In this document: positions 1 through 7,884 of the stretch, piece by piece
Layout of the letters: every line of letters begins with the position of its first letter
Numbering within the stretch: position 1 is the stretch's first letter
Origin: Phycisphaerales bacterium
GTDB taxonomy: Bacteria > Planctomycetota > Phycisphaerae > Phycisphaerales > UBA1924
Direction of reading: 5' to 3'
Length of the DNA: 43,375 bases
Assembly (NCBI GenBank): GCA_027083355.1
Contig: JALWOY010000190.1
Coordinates: forward strand, 1 to 43,375
Translations under genes and position numbers: made by a program
Notes under the pieces: model-generated
The model's database searches: none
The model's input: the letters and a program-made list of their open reading frames with translations, nothing else
What the model was told of the DNA's origin: nothing

Positions 1-255
1 CACCCCCGCCACCCCGAGGCTCAGCACACCCGCGTGGCGGCGGGGGTCGAACACCCGGGCGACCGCCCCGGCGGTCAGCACCTTGCCCACGCCGGTTTCA
101 ACCAAATCCAGCCCTCGGGGACCGGTTTCGAGCATCCATGGTCCATCTGCTTTGGGCCGCGCGGGCATCCCCAGTTTTTCACGGATTGGTCGTGCCTCGC
201 CCTCGGCGGCGACCGCCAGCAAGACCCGATGGGGATTTCCCTTTGCAGAGGGCAC
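1..255 (-). CDS. Nucleoside phosphorylase-superfamily nucleosidase, probably futalosine hydrolase (MqnB-like), C-terminus off the left edge
   Basis: The reverse strand reads from a GTG at 255 into the window edge, giving about 85 residues that begin VPSAKGNPHRVLLAVAAEGEA. Three features match the N-terminus of MTA/SAH nucleosidase and futalosine hydrolase enzymes: the hydrophobic strand ending in AAEGEARPI (residues 12-24), the ETGVGKVLTAG segment (about 54-64) and the LSLGVAGV strand at the edge. These enzymes cleave the base from a nucleoside in the cytoplasm; futalosine hydrolase acts in the alternative menaquinone pathway. No ATG, GTG or TTG lies in frame just upstream, so GTG 255 is the best start. 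The upstream AAGAAAG is only a weak ribosome site, and a possible -10 (TATTGT) lies at 310-305. The gene diverges from the HlyD gene. Futalosine hydrolase is favoured over MTA/SAH nucleosidase, but the catalytic C-terminal half is not visible. Confidence 0.6.
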   Translation of the reverse strand, partial: MPSAKGNPHRVLLAVAAEGEARPIREKLGMPARPKADGPWMLETGPRGLDLVETGVGKVLTAGAVARVFDPRRHAGVLSLGVAGV

Positions 256-365
256 GATCTGCGACTTTCTTTTTTCGGGGTCGATCCGGGGTGAACTCGG
301 CTGAACAATAGCGGTATGACCAAGTGCCGAGGCCCGCGGTGCGGGTCGGGCCGAAGGGAGCCTTG

Positions 366-2099
366 ATGATCAGACCCCGTGTGATAGTCCGTGCCGCCGG
401 TGCTTTGACGGCGGCGGCGATTCTGTTCGCGTTCTCGGGGTGCGGGCGGAGCACCGCGCAGTCGGACGCGGGGGCGGCCGATTTCGCCGAGGCTCAGGTG
501 CGGACATTCGATGTCAGCACGCTCGCATCGGGCGAGCTCCAGGCCCGCGACCGGGTCGAGCTGCGGAGCAAGGTCGAGCGGCCGACGACCGTCGTCGAGA
601 TCGTGCCCGAGGGTTCGCGGGTCGAGGCGGGCGACGTGCTCGTGAGGCTCAACTCGGACGAGATCAAGCGGGATATCGAGGAGCAGGAGCTCCAGCTGGC
701 CGAGGCGCAGCTGAATCTCGAGGCCGCCGAGACCGCGTACGACATCCAGGTGTCCGACAACGCGGCCAATCTCCGCAAGGCCAAGCTGAAGGTCGATCTG
801 GCCCGGCTCGCGCTCGAGCAGTGGGACAAGGGCGACAAGGTCAAGAAGCTCAAGGAACTCCAGACGGCGATCGAGAAGGCCTCGCGCGATCTCGACAGGC
901 TCAAGGAAAAGAAAGAAAAGAGCGACGAACTCTACAAGAAGAAATTCATCAGTTACGACGAGTGGAAGCGTGACGAGATCGCGTTGCTCGAGGCGGAGGC
1001 CCGGTTCGAGACGACCAAGCTCGACAAGGACGTCTACGTCAATTACCAGATGAAACGCGACGAGGCGCAGAAAAAGAGCGATCTGGAAGAAGCCGAGAAG
1101 GAACTCGAAAGGGTCGAACAATCCAACCAGATCAACCTGAAGAACAAGGATTCGGCCCGTCAGAACCGCGCCGTGCAGTTGAGCCGGCGGAAGGAGCGGT
1201 TGACCGAATACCGCAAGCAACTCGAGGCATGCACGATCACCGCGCCGAAGTCCGGGTTGGTGGTCTACGGCTCCACCGCCCAGCGTGACAACTGGCGCTG
1301 GCAGAGCGAGGGGCCCATCTCTGTCGGGCGACAGATCCACAACAACGACCTGCTGATCACTCTCCCGGACACGAGCGAGATGATCGCGTCGGTCAAGGTG
1401 CACGAATCGATGGCGGGCAGGGTTCGTCCCGGGCAGCGGGCCGTGATCACCATCGAAGCCGCGGGCGGGCTCACATTGGGCGGCACCGTCGAATCGATCG
1501 GGTTGCTCGCGGAAAACGGGGGCTGGCGGGACCCGAATCGGCGGGAATATACCGTCCGCATCGCGGTCGATTCCGACGGCCAGGGGGAAAAACTCAAGCC
1601 CTCGATGCGGTGCCAAGCCGAGATCATCCTCGGGACTGTGCAGGACGCGCTCAGTGTCCCGGTGCAGTCGGTGTTCTCCGATGGCCCGGTCCGTTATGTG
1701 CTGGTGCCCGAAGGACCACGCCTGACGCGTCGGCCGGTGATGCTGGGCCGCAGGAGCGATCTGTACGCGGAGATCATCAAGGGGCTGGATGAAGGCCAGC
1801 GTGTGCTCGTCCGAGAGCCGAAGGCGGGCGAAATCATCGAGAAGCCGTGGGACCCCGAAGAACTCGCGCGTGCCGGGTATGGGGTGGATGAAGAGGGCAA
1901 GCCTTTCGTCCTCAATGCCGGGCGGCGGGGTGGTCCCGGCGGGCCGAAGGGCGCTCGCCACAGCGGCCGGTCCGGCGGCGGTGGTCCGAAGATGGCCGGC
2001 GGCAAACCCGGCGCGGGCCGGGCGACGCATACCCGGGCCAAACCGAAACCCGCGGGCGATGTCGCTGGCAAAGGCAGCACGAACCGCCCGGACGATTGA
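366..2099 (+). CDS. HlyD/MacA-family periplasmic adaptor lipoprotein
   Basis: A 577-residue membrane-fusion (adaptor) protein of the HlyD/RND-ABC type. Such proteins link an inner-membrane transporter to outer-membrane export. The start is ATG 366, preceded by GAAGGGAG at 353-360. It gives a lipoprotein signal peptide with lipobox FSGC near residue 25; an ATG at 324 is in frame but would bury the signal. Visible order: a barrel-sandwich/lipoyl half (VPEGSRVEAGDVLVRL, near residues 80-95), a long charged coiled-coil hairpin (about 105-290, rich in K/E/A/L), the second lipoyl half (CTITAPKSGLVVYG, near 300), a beta-barrel region and a C-terminal membrane-proximal domain. After about residue 515 the tail is rich in Gly, Pro, Arg and Lys (RRGGPGGPKGARHSGRSG), which is unusual for the family. 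No transporter gene follows: the next gene is convergent. The partner must be encoded elsewhere. Confidence 0.85.
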   Translation: MIRPRVIVRAAGALTAAAILFAFSGCGRSTAQSDAGAADFAEAQVRTFDVSTLASGELQARDRVELRSKVERPTTVVEIVPEGSRVEAGDVLVRLNSDEIKRDIEEQELQLAEAQLNLEAAETAYDIQVSDNAANLRKAKLKVDLARLALEQWDKGDKVKKLKELQTAIEKASRDLDRLKEKKEKSDELYKKKFISYDEWKRDEIALLEAEARFETTKLDKDVYVNYQMKRDEAQKKSDLEEAEKELERVEQSNQINLKNKDSARQNRAVQLSRRKERLTEYRKQLEACTITAPKSGLVVYGSTAQRDNWRWQSEGPISVGRQIHNNDLLITLPDTSEMIASVKVHESMAGRVRPGQRAVITIEAAGGLTLGGTVESIGLLAENGGWRDPNRREYTVRIAVDSDGQGEKLKPSMRCQAEIILGTVQDALSVPVQSVFSDGPVRYVLVPEGPRLTRRPVMLGRRSDLYAEIIKGLDEGQRVLVREPKAGEIIEKPWDPEELARAGYGVDEEGKPFVLNAGRRGGPGGPKGARHSGRSGGGGPKMAGGKPGAGRATHTRAKPKPAGDVAGKGSTNRPDD

Positions 2100-2105
2100 A
2101 TCCGA

Positions 2106-2624
2106 TCATGGTTTGTTCTGTTCGTCTTCGCCGAAGAGGTCGGCGGGGATGACGCGGGGGGATGTCGGCGTAGGCAACGGCTGTTCGGGCCGGTCCCGGT
2201 CTTGATCCGGGCTGTCTTGTGGTCCGAAAAATTTGTCCGCGAGCCCGGCAACGGTCGTCACTTGAAGATATTCAGCAAGTCGCCTTCGCTGTGGATCACA
2301 GAACCCGGGTTCGATGCACGTGCGCCCGTGCATGCAGGGGGGGAGCCCGAGCGGGCAGTTCCGGTCGAGCACGGGGTCGTCGAGCACTCGGCAGAGGTCC
2401 AGAAGTGTGATATTATCGGGCGGTTTTATCAGCCAGACGCCCCCGCCGACGCCCCGGCGGGTGCCGACGAGGTTGTGGCGTGCGAGTGTGTGGATGATTT
2501 TGGACAGGTACGGACCGGGGATGCCGCATCGATCGGCGAGGTGTCGGACACGCACGGCACCGCCCTTTGCCCTTGAAAGCAGGGCGAGTGCCATGGCCGC
2601 ATAACCAGTCGTGGGGCTGAGCAC
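2106..2624 (-). CDS. Rrf2-family transcriptional regulator with probable Fe-S cysteines
   Basis: A 172-residue DNA-binding regulator. The N-terminal winged helix (TTGYAAMALALLSRAKGG, then LADRCGIPGPYLSKIIHTL) and the wing RRGVGGGVWL match Rrf2, the family of IscR, NsrR and RsrR. Cys90, 97, 103 and 109 lie in a row. The last three have the C-x5-C-x5-C spacing of the cluster ligands in IscR and NsrR, so an Fe-S sensor of oxygen, NO or cluster status is likely. The C-terminal 40 residues are polar and probably disordered. The start chosen is GTG 2624, preceded by GGTGGG six bases away. A longer frame opens at 2726, but it would run through the inverted repeats of the control region. The gene is divergent from the cbb3 oxidase operon, which suggests control of that operon and of itself. 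This is an inference from position. Confidence 0.85.
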   Translation of the reverse strand: MLSPTTGYAAMALALLSRAKGGAVRVRHLADRCGIPGPYLSKIIHTLARHNLVGTRRGVGGGVWLIKPPDNITLLDLCRVLDDPVLDRNCPLGLPPCMHGRTCIEPGFCDPQRRRLAEYLQVTTVAGLADKFFGPQDSPDQDRDRPEQPLPTPTSPRVIPADLFGEDEQNKP

Positions 2625-2646
2625 GGTGATCCCACCAGGAAAGAGA

Positions 2647-2723
2647 TTCCAGAATTTCCGATCTTTCGGGACTGAATCGCTTGCTTTTGCTGCTGTACCG
2701 GAAAAAATACGTCGATTCTGGAA
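2647..2723. repeat. Spaced 9-bp inverted repeat TTCCAGAAT / ATTCTGGAA upstream of the Rrf2 gene
   Basis: TTCCAGAAT at 2647-2655 is the exact reverse complement of ATTCTGGAA at 2715-2723, 59 bases apart. Both lie in the non-coding gap between the Rrf2 start (2624) and ccoNO. The distance is too great for a simple operator dyad, but it would suit two regulator sites or a looped arrangement. The arms might be half-sites of the Rrf2 protein; the sequence alone does not show this. Confidence 0.45.
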
Positions 2724-2726
2724 CAC

Positions 2727-2792
2727 GGGATTAGACGATCACCAGATCATTTATTCCGATTATATACTCCAGCCGTGGGATTTGACGATCCC
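2727..2792 (+). promoter_or_regulatory. ccoNO promoter with paired operator-like repeats
   Basis: GGGATTAGACGATC (2727-2740) and GGGATTTGACGATC (2777-2790) match at 13 of 14 bases and start exactly 50 bases apart. The second copy is also a dyad: GGGAT, six bases, ATCCC (2777-2792). Between them lies a good -10 box, TATACT at 2763-2768, which would start transcription near 2775. One repeat thus sits over the -35 area and the other just after the start point, a classical arrangement for repression. The ribosome site GGAGG (2809-2813) and ATG 2820 follow. The binding protein is unknown; the adjacent Rrf2 regulator is the obvious candidate. Confidence 0.5.
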
Positions 2793-2819
2793 AGTAACGG
2801 TCGATCGTGGAGGTTCTCG

Positions 2820-5249
2820 ATGAGCGAACACACAGCAGAGGCAGAGGTGCATGCGTCGGCGCCGCTGGAAGAATTCAAATACGACGACAAGATCGTGCGG
2901 ATGTTCATGTCCGCGACGGTGGTCTGGGCGCTGGTCGGCACACTCGCCGGCCTGATCGTCGCGATCCAGCTTGTGCTCCCCGTCGCGGTGGAATGGCTCG
3001 AGTTGAAGATGGGCGAGTCCGGGTTCACGCACACGCTCAGGCTTCTCTATGAGCAGGAGTTCCTCGCTTTCGGTCGTCTGCGGCCGCTGCACACGAACGC
3101 GGCGATCTTCGCCTTCGCGGGCAACGCGATTTTCACGGCGGTGTATTACTCGACGCAGCGGCTGTGCAAAACGAGGATGTTCAGCGACGTGCTGAGCCGG
3201 CTGCACTTCTGGGGTTGGCAGCTGATCATCGTGTGTGCGGCGCTCACGCTGCCGAGCGGGTTCACGCAGGGCAAGGAGTACGCCGAGCTCGAGTGGCCCA
3301 TCGACCTGATGATCGCGGTTGTCTGGGTCGGTTTCTTCGGTGTGAACTTCTTCATGACGCTGGCGCGTCGCCGCGAGCGGCACATGTACGTCGCGTTGTG
3401 GTTCTACATCGCCACGATCATCACGGTGGCGATGCTGCACGTGTTCAACAACCTGTGGATCCCCGTCGGGCTGGTGCACCTGTTCAAGACCGGGCACATG
3501 CCCTCGCTGGACCTGATGATGAAGTCGTACCCCATCTACGCGGGCGTGCAGGACGCGCTCATGCAGTGGTGGTACGGGCACAACGCGGTGGCGTTCTTCC
3601 TGACCACGCCCTTCCTCGGGCTGATGTACTACTTCCTGCCCAAGGCCGCCGAGCGCCCGGTGTTCTCGTACAAGCTGTCGATCATCCACTTCTGGAGCCT
3701 GATCTTCATCTATATCTGGGCGGGCCCGCACCACCTGCACTACACGGCGCTGCCCGAGTGGGCCTCCACGCTCGGGATGCTGTTCTCGGTGATGCTCTGG
3801 ATGCCGTCGTGGGGCGGCATGATCAACGGGCTGCTCACCCTCCGCGGCGCGTGGGACCGCGTCGCCAAGGACCCGATCCTCAAGTTCTTCGTCGTGGGTG
3901 TCACCTTCTACGGCATGTCGACCTTCGAGGGCCCGATGCTCTCGGTCAAGGCGGTCAACAGCCTGAGCCACTACACCGACTGGACCGTCGCCCACGTCCA
4001 TTCGGGCACCCTCGGGTGGAACGGGTTCATGGCCTTCGGGATGATCTACTGGCTGCTCCCGCGGCTGTTCCAGACCCAACTCTGGAGCAAGAAGCTCGCC
4101 GAGTGGCATTTCTGGATCGGCACCGTCGGCATCCTGTTCTACATCTTCCCGATCTACGCCGCCGGCATCACGCAAGGCCTGATGTGGCGTGCGTTCGACA
4201 AGTCCGGCCAGCTGATGTACCCGGACTTCGTCGAGACCGTGATGACGATCCTGCCGATGTGGTGGATCCGTGTCATCGGGGGCACGCTGTACGTCACCGG
4301 GATTCTGTTCCTGATAACGAATTACATCCTCACGTGGAAGAGCCGGCCGGCGACCTATGAGGAGCCGGTCATCAAGGCCCCGGCGTTGCCGAAGGTCGCG
4401 CCGGAAGACGGGATCACGGCGAGCCGGCTCGGTGACGCGGTCGCCCCGATGGGTCACGCGATGGACAAGCTTGTGCAGATGCGCTGGCACCGCCGCTGGG
4501 AAAGGCTCCCGCTGCGGTTCTCGGTGTGGGTGTTCATCGCGGTCGCCATCGGCGGCCTGGTCGAGGCGATCCCGATGTTCCTGGTCGAGTCGAATATCCC
4601 GACGATCAAGACGGTCACGCCGTACACCCCGCTGGAGCAGGCCGGGCGCGATATTTATGTCAGCGAGGGTTGCTACAACTGCCACTCGCAGATGATCCGC
4701 CCGTTCTACGCCGAGACCAAGCGGTACGGCGACTACGCCAAGCCGGGCGAGTTCGTGTACGACAGGCCGTTCCAGTGGGGCAGCCGGCGGATCGGCCCGG
4801 ACCTTCAGCGTGAGGGCGGCAAGAAGGGGCACCTCTGGCACTACATGCACTTCCAGAACCCGCGTCAGGTGAACCCGGATTCGGTGATGCCCTCGTATCC
4901 CTGGCTGCTCACGCAGGAGATCAACTTCGACGAGATCCAGTCGCGCATCGACGCGCTCGCGATGCTGGGTCATCCTTACGGCGAGCTGATCAAGGGCGAC
5001 AACGCCTCCCGGCACGCCCGGGCCCAGGCCGAGCAGATCGCGGCGGAGTTGATCGAGCAGGCGGGCGAGTATCCGCTGGTCGACGTGGATAATCTCGCCA
5101 AGAAGAAGGTCATCGCCGTGATCGCCTACCTGCAGCGGCTCGGGGTGGATCTCTACAAGTCGGAGCCCGACGTGTTCGAGGTTCCGGGTGAGTCCGCCGG
5201 CCGCGGCGACGCCGAGGCGGGGAAGGAGGCGGCCGATGCGTCTCAGTGA
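2820..5249 (+). CDS. ccoNO: Fused cbb3-type cytochrome c oxidase subunits I and II (CcoN-CcoO)
   Basis: An 809-residue fusion of the catalytic subunit and the monohaem cytochrome subunit of the high-affinity terminal oxidase in the inner membrane. CcoN covers about residues 25-510 with twelve or so membrane helices. Visible ligands are His91 (low-spin haem b, in RPLHTNAA), His254 (CuB, WWYGHN), His304/305 (CuB, GPHHLHYT) and the His392-x-His394 pair (AHVHSGTLGWNG) for the b haems. After a linker, one helix (about 566-588) leads into CcoO, with Cys618-x2-Cys621-His622 (EGCYNCHSQMIRP) and a likely axial Met690 in SVMPSYPWL. The start is ATG 2820 behind GGAGG; an in-frame GTG at 2775 has no ribosome site. 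ccoQ begins inside its last codons. Normally ccoN and ccoO are separate genes, but fused forms are known in several phyla. The frame runs through the junction without any interruption. Confidence 0.96.
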   Translation: MSEHTAEAEVHASAPLEEFKYDDKIVRMFMSATVVWALVGTLAGLIVAIQLVLPVAVEWLELKMGESGFTHTLRLLYEQEFLAFGRLRPLHTNAAIFAFAGNAIFTAVYYSTQRLCKTRMFSDVLSRLHFWGWQLIIVCAALTLPSGFTQGKEYAELEWPIDLMIAVVWVGFFGVNFFMTLARRRERHMYVALWFYIATIITVAMLHVFNNLWIPVGLVHLFKTGHMPSLDLMMKSYPIYAGVQDALMQWWYGHNAVAFFLTTPFLGLMYYFLPKAAERPVFSYKLSIIHFWSLIFIYIWAGPHHLHYTALPEWASTLGMLFSVMLWMPSWGGMINGLLTLRGAWDRVAKDPILKFFVVGVTFYGMSTFEGPMLSVKAVNSLSHYTDWTVAHVHSGTLGWNGFMAFGMIYWLLPRLFQTQLWSKKLAEWHFWIGTVGILFYIFPIYAAGITQGLMWRAFDKSGQLMYPDFVETVMTILPMWWIRVIGGTLYVTGILFLITNYILTWKSRPATYEEPVIKAPALPKVAPEDGITASRLGDAVAPMGHAMDKLVQMRWHRRWERLPLRFSVWVFIAVAIGGLVEAIPMFLVESNIPTIKTVTPYTPLEQAGRDIYVSEGCYNCHSQMIRPFYAETKRYGDYAKPGEFVYDRPFQWGSRRIGPDLQREGGKKGHLWHYMHFQNPRQVNPDSVMPSYPWLLTQEINFDEIQSRIDALAMLGHPYGELIKGDNASRHARAQAEQIAAELIEQAGEYPLVDVDNLAKKKVIAVIAYLQRLGVDLYKSEPDVFEVPGESAGRGDAEAGKEAADASQ

Positions 5250-5430
5250 TCTGATCAGCGGGCTCGACATGACGGTTTTCCCGATCGTCGGTCTGATCAT
5301 CTTTTTCGCCGTGTTCGTGGCTGTTTCGATCCGTGCGCTGCGGGTCGGGAAGGACGAGTCCAGCCGATGTGCCGCCCTGCCGCTCGACGACAGGGACGGG
5401 GCCGCAACTTTGGAGAAGAACCATGCCTGA
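5236..5430 (+). CDS. ccoQ: cbb3 oxidase small membrane subunit CcoQ/FixQ-like
   Basis: A 64-residue protein with one membrane helix (MTVFPIVGLIIFFAVFVAVS, about residues 12-31) and a charged C-terminus, as expected of CcoQ. CcoQ helps to hold the cbb3 complex together. The start is ATG 5236, directly behind a strong GGAAGGAGG (5221-5229), and it overlaps the ccoNO end by 14 bases. Its own stop overlaps the ccoP start by eight bases, so translation is probably coupled through all three. The family is too short and divergent for a motif-based call; position and topology carry the assignment. Confidence 0.8.
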   Translation: MRLSDLISGLDMTVFPIVGLIIFFAVFVAVSIRALRVGKDESSRCAALPLDDRDGAATLEKNHA

Positions 5431-6301
5431 CCCGAACGACAAGCAAGGCAAAGCGTGGAAGATCGGCGACCGGACCGTGATGCGCGCCGAGGATTATCAG
5501 AAGAAACAGGCCGAGGAGCTGGAGAAGCAGGCGGCGCATCTCGACGAGGTCACGCGGCGTTATCTCGAAGCGCAGGCGGCGTATTTCGAGGCGTTGCGGG
5601 CCATCCCCCACGCCGACCTGACCGCGGTCCAGACGATGCAGGCCCGGCAGGCCGCGGTGCACACGCAGGAACACCAGGAGCCGGTCCGCGACGAACTGAC
5701 GGACCACAACTACGACGGCATCCAGGAATACGACAACCCCACCCCCGGGTGGTGGCACATGGTCTTCTTCGGGTGCATCGCGTTCAGCGTGTTCTATGTC
5801 CTGCTGGTGCATTTCACGCCGAGCTCGGTGTGGAAGACCCGCGAAGAGCGGTACGAGATGGTCAAGGCCCGGGCGCTCGAGAAGCAGTTCGCTGAACTGA
5901 ACAAGATCCCGATGGGCGAGGAGAAGATCCTGAAGATCATGTCCGAGCCCGCCTGGCTCAAGCAGGGCGAGGCCATCTTCAAAGGGACGTGCGCGGTCTG
6001 CCACGGGCAGGACGGCGAGGGCCTCGTCGGCCCGAACATGACCGACGACGTTTACAAGAACGTCAAGACGCTGATGGACATCCCGCGGGTCATCTCCGAG
6101 GGCGCCGCCAACGGGGCGATGCCGAGCCAGAAGAACAACCTCAACGAGAACGAGATCGCACTCGTCGCGGCCTACGTCGCGTCGCTGCGGGGCAAGAACC
6201 TCCAGGGCCCGCGCGGGCCCGAGGGCGAGCCGATCGCGCCGTGGCCGACGGCCGGCGAATCGGACGGGGCATCCCCGGCCGGTGAGGGTTCGTCGGGCTG
6301 A
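5423..6301 (+). CDS. ccoP: cbb3 oxidase cytochrome c subunit CcoP, with only one haem c motif
   Basis: 292 residues. The CcoP N-terminal signature is present: YDGIQEYDNPTPGWW followed by a membrane helix (about 110-131). One class I cytochrome c domain follows, with Cys190-x2-Cys193-His194 (GTCAVCHGQDGEG) and a likely axial Met in GAMPSQ (residue 233). CcoP normally carries two such haem motifs; only one is present here and there is no remnant of a second. The first 95 residues before the helix form a Glu/Lys/Ala-rich, probably coiled-coil extension (QKKQAEELEKQAAHLDE), which standard CcoP lacks. The start is ATG 5423 with GGAGAA upstream; it overlaps the end of ccoQ. The protein would pass electrons from periplasmic cytochrome c towards CcoO and CcoN. 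The tail after residue 258 is Gly/Pro-rich. Confidence 0.9.
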   Translation: MPDPNDKQGKAWKIGDRTVMRAEDYQKKQAEELEKQAAHLDEVTRRYLEAQAAYFEALRAIPHADLTAVQTMQARQAAVHTQEHQEPVRDELTDHNYDGIQEYDNPTPGWWHMVFFGCIAFSVFYVLLVHFTPSSVWKTREERYEMVKARALEKQFAELNKIPMGEEKILKIMSEPAWLKQGEAIFKGTCAVCHGQDGEGLVGPNMTDDVYKNVKTLMDIPRVISEGAANGAMPSQKNNLNENEIALVAAYVASLRGKNLQGPRGPEGEPIAPWPTAGESDGASPAGEGSSG

Positions 6302-6327
6302 GAAAGTCACACACCGGGGGCACGCAG

Positions 6328-7884
6328 ATGCCGAGCCTTTTGCACAGCGAAGAACGTGTCCTTTCGACCCTGAACGCCGACGGCACGCGCCGATGGTTGA
6401 CGCCGAAGATCTCGGCCGGCGCGTTCTGGAAAAAGCGGCGCATCGTCGCCTATTTCCTCATCACGCTGTTCGTCGTGCTCCCCTGGCTGCACGCCGACGG
6501 GCGGCAGCTGTTCTTCCTCGATATCGCCCACGGTGAATTCACGGTCTTCGGCAAGACGTTCATCCGCACCGACACGCTCCTGCTGGCGTTGCTGATGATC
6601 ACGATCTTCGTGACGATCTTCCTGCTCACGGCGCTGTTCGGGCGCGTCTGGTGCGGGTGGTCGTGCCCGCAGACGGTGTACCTCGAGTTCGTCTTCAGGC
6701 CGATCGAGCGTCTCTTCGACGGCAAGAAGAACAAGCCCGGCCCGCTGAAGCTGATCTCGCTTCTGCCGCCCGGGGCACGCAAGGCCGGCAAGTGGATCAC
6801 CTACGCGTTGTTCTCTTTCCTGATCGCCAACACGTTCCTCGCGTATTTCGTCGGGACCGATCAGCTCGTGGAGTGGGTCACCTCCAGCCCGGCCCGGCAC
6901 CCCTTCGGTTTCGGCGTCGTGGTTTTCGTCACCGCCGCGATGCTGTTCGATTTCGGGTTCTTCCGTGAGCAGCTCTGCATCGTCGCGTGTCCCTACGGGC
7001 GGTTCCAGTCGGTCATGCTCGACCAGCACTCGCTGATTGTGGGGTATGACTACAACCGAGGGGAACCGAGGGGGCATATCAAGCAGAAAAAGAGGGCGCG
7101 CACAGCCGAGCCGCCCGATGCATCGGCCGTGCCGCTCAAGGTTGTGAACCAGCCGGGCGGCGCGACCGCGACAGCCGAGCCGGTCGATATCTCCTCCGAG
7201 TCGGCGCCCGAGCTCGGCGATTGTGTCGATTGCTACAACTGCGTCAAGGTGTGCCCGACCGGCATCGACATCCGCGACGGCCTGCAGATGGAGTGCATCC
7301 ACTGCACGCAGTGCATCGACGCCTGCAACGACGTGATGACGAAGCTCGGGCGGCCGAAGGGTCTGATCCGATACTCGACGCAGGCGGCCCTCGAAACCGG
7401 CAAGTGGAAGATGCTCCGCCCTCGCGTCATCCTCTATCCGCTGGTGCTGCTGATCGTCCTGTCGGCCCTGACGTTCGTTCTCAGCACCAAGAGCACGTTC
7501 GACGCGGTCTTTATCCGTGGCCAGGGCATGCCCTTCAACACGCTGCCCACGGGCGAGATCTCCAACCAGGGGCGGATCCGCATCACCAACCGCACCCGCG
7601 AGCCGCGGGAATACACCGTCCGGGCCGAGGGGGTCGACATCCGCACGGAATCGGACACGATCCGGATCGAACCGGGCGAGACCTTCAGTGAGCGGGCCCT
7701 CGTGGTCATGCCGCGGACGTTCTTCGCGGGGACGCAGGGCCACCGCGTGATCTCGATCGAGATTTCCGACGATCAGGGCGAGCAAAAGATCATCAAATAC
7801 AAGGTCGTCGGCCCGGTCCACGAAAAGGACGAGCAAGCACCGCCCGACACGAACACAGACGCCGAGCCCGGGGGTGACGGATGA
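6328..7884 (+). CDS. ccoG: cbb3 oxidase accessory protein CcoG (FixG)
   Basis: 518 residues, the usual length. CcoG is a membrane-bound ferredoxin-like protein needed for cbb3 assembly, with a proposed role in reducing copper for the CuB site. Seen here: N-terminal membrane helices with VWCGWSCPQTVYLEFVFRP (about 108-125), further helices, CIVACPYGRFQ, and two clusters of four cysteines near residues 299-335 (CVDCYNCVKVCPTGIDI and CIHCTQCIDACN) typical of two [4Fe-4S] clusters. A last membrane helix (about 370-390) is followed by the periplasmic Ig-like domain. ATG 6328 follows the ccoP stop by 26 bases. The stop shares the bases ATGA with the ccoH start, so the two are translationally coupled. 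The C-terminal tail after about residue 500 is short and acidic. Confidence 0.96.
   Translation: MPSLLHSEERVLSTLNADGTRRWLTPKISAGAFWKKRRIVAYFLITLFVVLPWLHADGRQLFFLDIAHGEFTVFGKTFIRTDTLLLALLMITIFVTIFLLTALFGRVWCGWSCPQTVYLEFVFRPIERLFDGKKNKPGPLKLISLLPPGARKAGKWITYALFSFLIANTFLAYFVGTDQLVEWVTSSPARHPFGFGVVVFVTAAMLFDFGFFREQLCIVACPYGRFQSVMLDQHSLIVGYDYNRGEPRGHIKQKKRARTAEPPDASAVPLKVVNQPGGATATAEPVDISSESAPELGDCVDCYNCVKVCPTGIDIRDGLQMECIHCTQCIDACNDVMTKLGRPKGLIRYSTQAALETGKWKMLRPRVILYPLVLLIVLSALTFVLSTKSTFDAVFIRGQGMPFNTLPTGEISNQGRIRITNRTREPREYTVRAEGVDIRTESDTIRIEPGETFSERALVVMPRTFFAGTQGHRVISIEISDDQGEQKIIKYKVVGPVHEKDEQAPPDTNTDAEPGGDG

Noticed and set aside
75-2030. Open frame of 651 codons on the minus strand
   Set aside because: It lies fully opposite the HlyD-type adaptor gene, has no recognisable motif and is rich in Arg, His, Leu and Asp in the way antisense frames of GC-rich genes are.
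2625-2726. Longer N-terminus for the Rrf2 regulator (start at 2726)
   Set aside because: The extra 34 residues do not fit the family, whose winged helix starts right at the protein's N-terminus, and they would overlap the inverted repeats of the control region.
2760-5300. Open frame of 846 codons on the minus strand
   Set aside because: Antisense of ccoNO, whose haem and copper ligands are unmistakable.
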